From positions 1 through 9,169 of the forward strand of contig CAAGDO010000114.1 in the NCBI GenBank assembly GCA_900768625.1: a stretch of 9,169 bases of DNA, given 5' to 3'. The notes beneath the pieces were generated by a model. The model searched no databases and was not told the origin of the DNA. It saw only the letters and a program-made list of their open reading frames with translations. Of this stretch, positions 5,092-9,169 are shown in pieces; the stretch's first letter is position 1, and every line of letters starts with the position of its first letter. The DNA is from Bacteroidaceae bacterium (GTDB lineage Bacteria > Bacteroidota > Bacteroidia > Bacteroidales > Bacteroidaceae). A program made the position numbers and the translations under genes.

Positions 5092-5955
5092 CTATTTTAT
5101 GAGTTCTACAATATGTCCTATGATTGAATCTGTCATATCCAAAGGCTTGGTATCATCAACTTCAAAAGATTGCCCATGCACAAACACGCATTTGAGTTTT
5201 GTACCTGTATATTTCAATGTGCAAATCAAATTGTCGTTATGCATGATTGCTAAAGACTTATGATTGTCGATATTCGGATGTATAGAAACATGGATACGTA
5301 GTTTTTCTGCCAGTAGCAGTCTGATTTCTGCAAACTTTTGTAGTAAGCGAAAGAAATGGATTGCTTTGAACACTTCTGTGTAATTGGCAATTTCATTCTC
5401 AATGGGATCGTATTTACATGCCTTGATAGAGAAGTCGATGGCTTTTTCCTTGTTTGCTTGATTCTTCAATATGCTCTCACGGAAAAGGCTGTTTTTCTGA
5501 TAATAGCGAGCCGTCTTTTCGTATTTAGGCAGGACATTCTCAATGGCGGGACGCAAGGCCTCGTATGTCTCGAAATTGGTTCGGGCAAACTTGTCCATGA
5601 GATGATATAGAAACCATATCTCAATGCAAGGATGGCTCTCTATGAAAACTACTCCTTGCTTCTTGTATTTCTCTTTCGCCTCTTGGTAAATGGCATATTG
5701 TGCCTTGTCTTTGACCATCGTATCGGTGTCAATGACGAGGAATATGGCATCGGCACGTTCCTGAGGATTCTTGCGTAGTTCTTTGTCAATGAGTTTCAAG
5801 TTGTGCTTGTATGAACTGCGGCTGTTCTTCGGAATATCCGGCTCCATAGAAAATTTGAAACGGCTGTTGGTTCGCAACCATTCAAAGTAGTACCATTCAG
5901 TGAAACCCTCGCAATAGATTTTAATGGTATATTCAAGCGGTCTTTGTTGTTCCAT
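5092..5955 (-). CDS. rloB: RloB-family TOPRIM-like protein (AbiLii-type defence partner)
   Basis: This belongs to the RloB family, TOPRIM-fold proteins found next to an AAA/ABC ATPase in restriction-linked rlo loci and AbiL-type abortive infection systems. The presumed role is a nuclease or effector released by the ATPase when phage is sensed. In the 287 residues, YCEGFTEWYYF (14-24) holds the TOPRIM glutamate E16. FLVIDTDTM (72-80) gives the acidic pair D76 and D78. The family signature SHPCIEIWFLYHL (107-119) follows. A helical part runs to about 215. Residues about 216-287 form a beta-rich extra segment (LICTLKYTGTKLKCVFVHG) beyond the roughly 200-230 residues I expect for RloB. It starts 15 bases after the ATPase stop, with AAAGGAG 7 bases upstream, so it is co-transcribed as the second gene. 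Family assignment is firm; the exact activity is inferred. Confidence 0.88.
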   Translation of the reverse strand: MEQQRPLEYTIKIYCEGFTEWYYFEWLRTNSRFKFSMEPDIPKNSRSSYKHNLKLIDKELRKNPQERADAIFLVIDTDTMVKDKAQYAIYQEAKEKYKKQGVVFIESHPCIEIWFLYHLMDKFARTNFETYEALRPAIENVLPKYEKTARYYQKNSLFRESILKNQANKEKAIDFSIKACKYDPIENEIANYTEVFKAIHFFRLLQKFAEIRLLLAEKLRIHVSIHPNIDNHKSLAIMHNDNLICTLKYTGTKLKCVFVHGQSFEVDDTKPLDMTDSIIGHIVELIK

Positions 5956-5962
5956 GCTGACA

Positions 5963-5969
5963 CTCCTTT
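5963..5969 (-). promoter_or_regulatory. Ribosome binding site of rloB
   Basis: AAAGGAG sits 7 bases before the ATG at 5955-5953, in the 15-base gap after the ATPase stop. It fixes the start and shows Shine-Dalgarno use not seen at ddh or the GH27 gene. Confidence 0.75.
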
Positions 5970-5970
5970 C

Positions 5971-7251
5971 TTATTCGTTGATGAAAATGCTGCCCAATTG
6001 AGGCTTTGCCCCTAATTTCCCTGCTTTGTATGCATTGAGGATAGACACTTCCTTATGGAGACCGAAATCCTTGGCGCGATAGATTTCTGTCGCTCCCGAT
6101 TCATTTTTGTTGGCGAAATACACCATATCCCTGCGGATGAAATCCTCGTCGAGAAGCATGAGACTATGGGTCGAAAATATCAATTGTGCTCGGTCTGAGT
6201 TCACAAGGAATGTCTTGATGATATGGGTGAACAAGTCGTAATGTAGCGAGTTTTCCAATTCGTCACACAGCAAGGTCTGATTGTTCTTGATGAGTGTGAA
6301 AAGCAATGCCGATAGACCGTACATTCTGTTGGTACCTTCTGATTCCACCATATTGGAAAGACTTCCCGTATAGAATGGGGTCTTGTGGGTGAAGAATAAC
6401 TCATCTGTGGATATGCTCTTGTCCTGTGGTTCTGGGATATGCAAGATCTTGGCAATCTTTCTGAACTTCTCCATGGCTTCCTCTGAAACCTCGCCTTTCT
6501 TTTCCTTGATGTAGATGTCAGAAATGTTGAAGTCTGCCTTTTCAAGCATCTCGCAGATGAATTTCTTGCTGTCAGCATCCAATCTTACCACATCGTTAGC
6601 CAACTGTCCAAGATTGTCATTCTTGCCATGCAAAGGTAAGAATTCACCCTCAAAATAATTGCAAACCTTGTCCAGCTCCACATTCTTTTCCACGTTGGCA
6701 TTCTTATAGGTCGTGAGTACCGTGGCATTGGAAATGCAATTTGATTCAATGAACAGTTTCTGTGTAGCAGACAACTTCAATAATGGACCGAAAGAAATGG
6801 AAGAGTTGTTTTTGTCCTCATTCCATGTGCGCTCATAAAAGAGAGCACGGCGGTTGTTGGGGTAGAAATACAGTTCTTCCTTGTATATCTTTTGGTTGTT
6901 CAAGACAACGGAATACTCATATCGGATATCACCGATATAGAATATCAGTTCAAATGATGAATTCTGGTTTCGGCTGTCCTCGTCCATCATGAATGGTGTC
7001 AGTCCTGTTCCAGAACCAGACTTCTTGGCACGATTCGCAACCAAATAGAAAATGAACCAAGCCAAAGCTTTGAGAATATTGCTTTTGCCAGATGCGTTGG
7101 GGCCGTAAATAACGCCTAATTTGGAAATGCGTACACCTTTAATCTTAACGACTGCGTAGTCTTCATATGTTTTGTCAGCAGAGGCTGTGAAATCAAGCGT
7201 CTGCTCTTCTCTTATGGAAAGGAAGTTCTTTACTTTGAATTGCAATATCAT
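5971..7251 (-). CDS. AAA/ABC-type ATPase, RloA/AbiLi-like
   Basis: This is an ABC-class ATPase of the AAA_15/AAA_21 kind that acts in the cytoplasm as the sensor and motor of two-gene defence systems. The 426 residues open with the family start FKVKNFLSI (5-13). They show Walker A GPNASGKS (50-57), an ABC-like signature SEGTNR (304-309), Walker B LLCDELENSLH (327-337, D330 and E331), and the H-loop FSTHS (359-363, H362). The region between (about 100-290) is the mixed strand and helix insertion typical of RloA-like and OLD-like ATPases. There is no TOPRIM or nuclease domain at its own C terminus; that role falls to the RloB protein encoded 15 bases downstream. All ATPase motifs are intact, so the system looks functional. 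The start is slightly uncertain because the Shine-Dalgarno abuts the ATG. PARIS has the same logic but pairs with a DUF4435 protein. Confidence 0.92.
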   Translation of the reverse strand: MILQFKVKNFLSIREEQTLDFTASADKTYEDYAVVKIKGVRISKLGVIYGPNASGKSNILKALAWFIFYLVANRAKKSGSGTGLTPFMMDEDSRNQNSSFELIFYIGDIRYEYSVVLNNQKIYKEELYFYPNNRRALFYERTWNEDKNNSSISFGPLLKLSATQKLFIESNCISNATVLTTYKNANVEKNVELDKVCNYFEGEFLPLHGKNDNLGQLANDVVRLDADSKKFICEMLEKADFNISDIYIKEKKGEVSEEAMEKFRKIAKILHIPEPQDKSISTDELFFTHKTPFYTGSLSNMVESEGTNRMYGLSALLFTLIKNNQTLLCDELENSLHYDLFTHIIKTFLVNSDRAQLIFSTHSLMLLDEDFIRRDMVYFANKNESGATEIYRAKDFGLHKEVSILNAYKAGKLGAKPQLGSIFINE

Positions 7252-7252
7252 A

Positions 7253-7259
7253 CTCCTTC
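7253..7259 (-). promoter_or_regulatory. Oddly spaced ribosome binding site of the ATPase gene
   Basis: GAAGGAG lies only 1 base before the ATG at 7251-7249, too close for normal use. The TTG at codon 3 (7245-7243) is 7 bases away, the usual distance, so initiation at TTG is possible and would remove two residues. The ATG still fits the family N terminus. Confidence 0.55.
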
Positions 7260-7283
7260 GGGCTTAAATTCGTAGATTTTTTG

Positions 7284-7291
7284 CAAAAATA
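7284..7291 (-). promoter_or_regulatory. Probable -7 box of the ATPase-rloB operon
   Basis: TATTTTTG on the minus strand matches TAnnTTTG. It would start transcription near 7279, about 28 bases before the ATPase ATG. No clear TTG is found 19-21 bases upstream, so the promoter may be weak or activated. Confidence 0.42.
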
Positions 7292-7438
7292 CGAAGAAAA
7301 GATGAAAAGTGCAGTTTTTCGCCGCTTTAATTGTGGCTTTTTCGGAAAGCTCGATATAACGAGGTTTGAATTTTGAAAGCATTGCATACAAAGGGAAATG
7401 GCTCTTTTTGATTTTATAGGCTGCGCTTGATGTGGCTC

Positions 7439-7468
7439 GAGGGGGACGTGTAATGGCCGTGTGTTTTT
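7439..7468. repeat. 30-bp direct repeat, right copy (orphan terminator arm)
   Basis: This copy is identical to 4997-5026 and is followed by one more T. Nothing to its left can pair with it, so it is only half a terminator. It marks the far edge of the cassette. Confidence 0.92.
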
Positions 7469-7740
7469 TCGTTGGATTAAGCCGTACACAGCGTGCGTAG
7501 CACGCCATTAATGACCAGTTTCCCAGCTATGCTGTGGAAAACCATTAACGAACATGGCGCACCATAGCCCACAAAGAAAACATTGATGCTCATTGACGGC
7601 CAATTGGCGGTCATTAACGTTCAAAAAACCACGAAGCGCAAAATTCACGTACATCCCAGGAATCCACAAAATTGCGCAAGTTATTTTATAAACGTTGCTA
7701 AAAAGGAGAATTTTGCATCGAAAGAGACTGAATTTGTGTT

Positions 7741-7754
7741 TTACGTTAGCGTAA
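7741..7754. promoter_or_regulatory. Palindrome overlapping the possible -33 region of the GH27 gene
   Basis: TTACG-TTAG-CGTAA is a perfect inverted repeat. It covers the point 20 bases before the -7 box at 7770-7777, where a repressor or activator could act. No known operator is recognised. Confidence 0.3.
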
Positions 7755-7777
7755 GTCCCTGATTTGAAGTAGCTTTG
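7746..7777 (+). promoter_or_regulatory. Possible promoter of the GH27 gene
   Basis: TAGCTTTG (7770-7777) is an exact TAnnTTTG. A degenerate -33, TTAG (7746-7749), lies 20 bases before it. The start near 7783 would give a leader of about 108 bases. TACTTTTC at 7879-7886 is one base off but too close to the ATG. Confidence 0.42.
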
Positions 7778-7844
7778 TAGGTTGAAAACGAACACGTTGC
7801 CGTTCAAGCTTTCGGGAGAATGATATTTCATCTCCATCTTCTTT

Positions 7845-7867
7845 ATCTTATCAACCGATCTTATCAA
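7845..7867. repeat. Tandem 10-bp repeat in the GH27 leader
   Basis: ATCTTATCAA occurs at 7845-7854 and 7858-7867 with a 13-bp period, 25 bases before the ATG. It could be a regulator site in DNA or RNA. Confidence 0.4.
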
Positions 7868-7891
7868 ACTCTAACTCATACTTTTCAACCT

Positions 7892-9169
7892 ATGAAGCAA
7901 ACCTATCAGAAAATGTGTTTTTGTATGGCTGTCATGCTAGCTTTTGCATTCAATGCCGTGGCAGGAATAGAGAGGAGCGAAAGCTTCTGTCCTTCCCGTA
8001 CTCCGGAACAACCTTGTACGATAAAAAACGTTCCGGTGAAGCACAAGTACACGCTCTTCAGCGACGGTATGCCAAGCAGTGCTGTGGTGGTCATCCAAGG
8101 CACGGAATTCCGCGGCCTCAATGCACAGGGCGACCAAAGCATTGAAGCTGCAGATCTGGAAGCGAAGGATGTGGTCGTCAAGGTGGGCGGAGGTTATCTG
8201 GCCAAGGTTTCCATTGACAATGCCAACTATCAGGTGAACGTCAAGTTCAAACCCTTCTTCATCCCTACGGCAAGCGTCGACGCTGAGAAGTCATCAGCTT
8301 ATCTGCTCCGTATGCCCGCGGCTTACGTGAAGAAGACGGGCGACAACCTCCTCTTCACGAACGCTCGCGCTGAGGCCGACAAGTTCATCTTCATTGAAAA
8401 GGAACAAGGCCAGTACTATATCTATGACCAGACAGCCAGGGGCTACATCTACTACGTTTCCACCGATAACGGTTCCAGCGTGAAGTCCACTGCCAGCAGC
8501 AACGTACGTTTCACGACCGATGCCACTGAGGCCAACACCTGGCAGCTGCTCTATCTCTCGGAAGAAACGGCGGCCATTGTCCCCGGTTCCGTCCGTAATC
8601 CCTCAGCCTCTTCCGCTTCGTTGAACTTCATGGGCGGAATTGCCGGCCAGAACGTGCTCAACCTTTGGCATGCAAGCGATGCCAACTCCGCTTGGGAAAT
8701 CATAGACCCCACGGCTGGTTCCATGCCTTGCGCCACACTGATGTATGCCCTCCCCGGAGCTCCCTACATCCATAAGCTCGTGGTCAATGAAGGCGAGAGC
8801 GTGGGCAGTGTGGACTTCGGAAAAATCTCCACGCTCTCGCTCAAGAGCGACAGGGCTGAAATTGGCAACAAATACAAATACGTCGCAGGTACCGCTCCTG
8901 CGGAAGAAGGAGAGTACACCTACATGGTCAACCTCACTACTGCCGGCGGTGAAGCCACACAGGTCAAGGTTCGCCTCGTTGTCAGCAACCATCTCCAGTC
9001 GCCCACTCCGATGATGGCCTGGCTGACCTGGAACTGGTTTGCCCGTGCCCTCAGCCACGACAAGATGGTGGCCATTGCAGAGGGTATGCAGAAGCACGGA
9101 CTGATCGATGCCGGATTCACCACCATCGTGCTCGACGATGCTTGGGCAGTTCCTACGACGGACAAGTCA
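7892..9169 (+). CDS. Secreted GH27 alpha-galactosidase-like protein, 3' end off the window
   Basis: An uninterrupted 426-codon frame runs from ATG 7892 to the window end. A signal peptide (CFCMAVMLAFAFNAVA, cut before G25) directs export. Residues about 30-130 form a beta-rich domain. Residues about 135-270 (FIFIEKEQGQYYIYD, WQLLYLSE, LNLWHASDANSAWEI) look like a beta-trefoil or lectin-like repeat. An Ig-like stretch spans about 296-366 (YTYMVNLTTAGG). From 371, PTPMMAWLTWNWF and DAGFTTIVLDDAW (406-418) mark the start of a GH27 (melibiase) barrel; LDDxW binds the galactose hydroxyls. The canonical PPMGWNSWN is altered to PMMAWLTWN. The catalytic aspartates lie beyond the window, so activity (alpha-galactosidase or alpha-N-acetylgalactosaminidase) cannot be judged. 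The long non-catalytic front is unusual for GH27. No Shine-Dalgarno is seen. Confidence 0.85.
   Translation, partial: MKQTYQKMCFCMAVMLAFAFNAVAGIERSESFCPSRTPEQPCTIKNVPVKHKYTLFSDGMPSSAVVVIQGTEFRGLNAQGDQSIEAADLEAKDVVVKVGGGYLAKVSIDNANYQVNVKFKPFFIPTASVDAEKSSAYLLRMPAAYVKKTGDNLLFTNARAEADKFIFIEKEQGQYYIYDQTARGYIYYVSTDNGSSVKSTASSNVRFTTDATEANTWQLLYLSEETAAIVPGSVRNPSASSASLNFMGGIAGQNVLNLWHASDANSAWEIIDPTAGSMPCATLMYALPGAPYIHKLVVNEGESVGSVDFGKISTLSLKSDRAEIGNKYKYVAGTAPAEEGEYTYMVNLTTAGGEATQVKVRLVVSNHLQSPTPMMAWLTWNWFARALSHDKMVAIAEGMQKHGLIDAGFTTIVLDDAWAVPTTDKS

Larger units (their letters stand above)
5027..7468. mobile_element. Candidate inserted defence cassette of about 2.4 kb
   Basis: The two identical 30-bp copies enclose exactly the ATPase-RloB operon and its flanks. 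Deleting 5027-7468 would restore one complete ompA terminator followed directly by TCGTTGGATTAAGCC. No integrase, transposase or terminal inverted repeats are visible, so the cassette could not move itself. It may have been mobilised in trans, arrived by recombination, or be a remnant. Its genes use more A/T-ending codons than ompA and ddh, and both have Shine-Dalgarno sequences, which supports transfer. Insertion is inferred from the repeat pair and not observed directly. Confidence 0.6.
7469..7891. other. Non-coding stretch upstream of the GH27 gene
   Basis: No gene is supported in these 423 bases. The 119-codon minus-strand frame 7508-7867 has no recognisable family and starts inside the leader of the next gene. 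Visible structure includes GCGTGC-GTA-GCACGC (7491-7505), three CATTAAYG copies (7506, 7543, 7612), GCGCAA/TTGCGC arms (7636-7641, 7672-7677), a TTACG palindrome and a tandem repeat listed separately. Confidence 0.5.

Noticed and set aside
5027..7438. Insertion sequence or integrative element with its own integrase
   Set aside because: No transposase, integrase or terminal inverted repeats are seen. Only the flanking direct repeats support insertion.
7491..7505. GCGTGC-GTA-GCACGC as a terminator
   Set aside because: The stem is only 6 bp with a 3-base loop and has no T-tract on either side.
7506..7619. Three CATTAAYG copies as a repeat array
   Set aside because: The copies are short and unevenly spaced (37 and 69 bp) in AT-rich sequence, so chance is likely.
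7508..7867. 119-codon minus-strand frame upstream of the GH27 gene
   Set aside because: No family resemblance, no promoter or ribosome site, and it starts within the tandem repeat in the GH27 leader. It cannot be fully excluded.

Overview
The window looks like a chromosomal segment of a Bacteroidota bacterium, most likely order Bacteroidales (Prevotella or Bacteroides type). Four promoters match the Bacteroidota pattern TTG/TTTG-N19-20-TAnnTTTG. Most housekeeping genes lack a Shine-Dalgarno sequence. The protein set also fits: a DUF3467 protein, an OmpA-like protein with a long barrel and coiled coil, and a secreted GH27 glycosidase with a large N-terminal extension. No tRNA, rRNA, CRISPR array, transposase or integrase is visible.

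Layout. A leftward partial gene of unknown function (1-216) is followed by a gene-poor stretch and then a rightward Hsp20 small heat shock protein (592-1023) with a strong terminator. A rightward meso-diaminopimelate dehydrogenase gene, ddh (1512-2411), has a textbook promoter and terminator. The gap 2412-2870 has no protein gene, but it holds a good leftward promoter aimed at the ddh terminator (a candidate small RNA), a 13-bp direct repeat, and the terminator of the leftward DUF3467 gene (2871-3203). Divergent promoters at 3409-3439 and 3499-3529 drive DUF3467 leftward with a leader of about 200 nt and the OmpA-like gene (3765-4913) rightward with a leader of about 230 nt.

The main point of interest follows the ompA terminator. 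The right arm of that terminator, 30 bp with its T-tract, occurs twice (4997-5026 and 7439-7468). The two copies bracket a leftward two-gene operon: an AAA/ABC-type ATPase (5971-7251), then an RloB-family TOPRIM-like protein (5092-5955). This pairing is the architecture of RloA/RloB and of the AbiL abortive-infection systems. The second repeat copy lacks the left stem arm and cannot terminate. The simplest reading is that a defence cassette of about 2.4 kb was inserted at the ompA terminator and duplicated its right half. The cassette genes look AT-richer and carry strong Shine-Dalgarno sequences, unlike ddh or ompA.

Beyond the cassette, a 423-bp non-coding stretch holds a palindrome, a possible promoter and short tandem repeats. 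It leads to a rightward secreted protein (7892 to the window end) with the beginning of a GH27 alpha-galactosidase domain.

Working together: ddh (one-step DAP synthesis) and the OmpA C-terminal domain (usually a DAP-peptidoglycan contact) both relate to the cell envelope, and the GH27 enzyme to glycan use. These genes are separately transcribed, so I do not infer a shared pathway. Only the ATPase-RloB pair is a clear functional unit.
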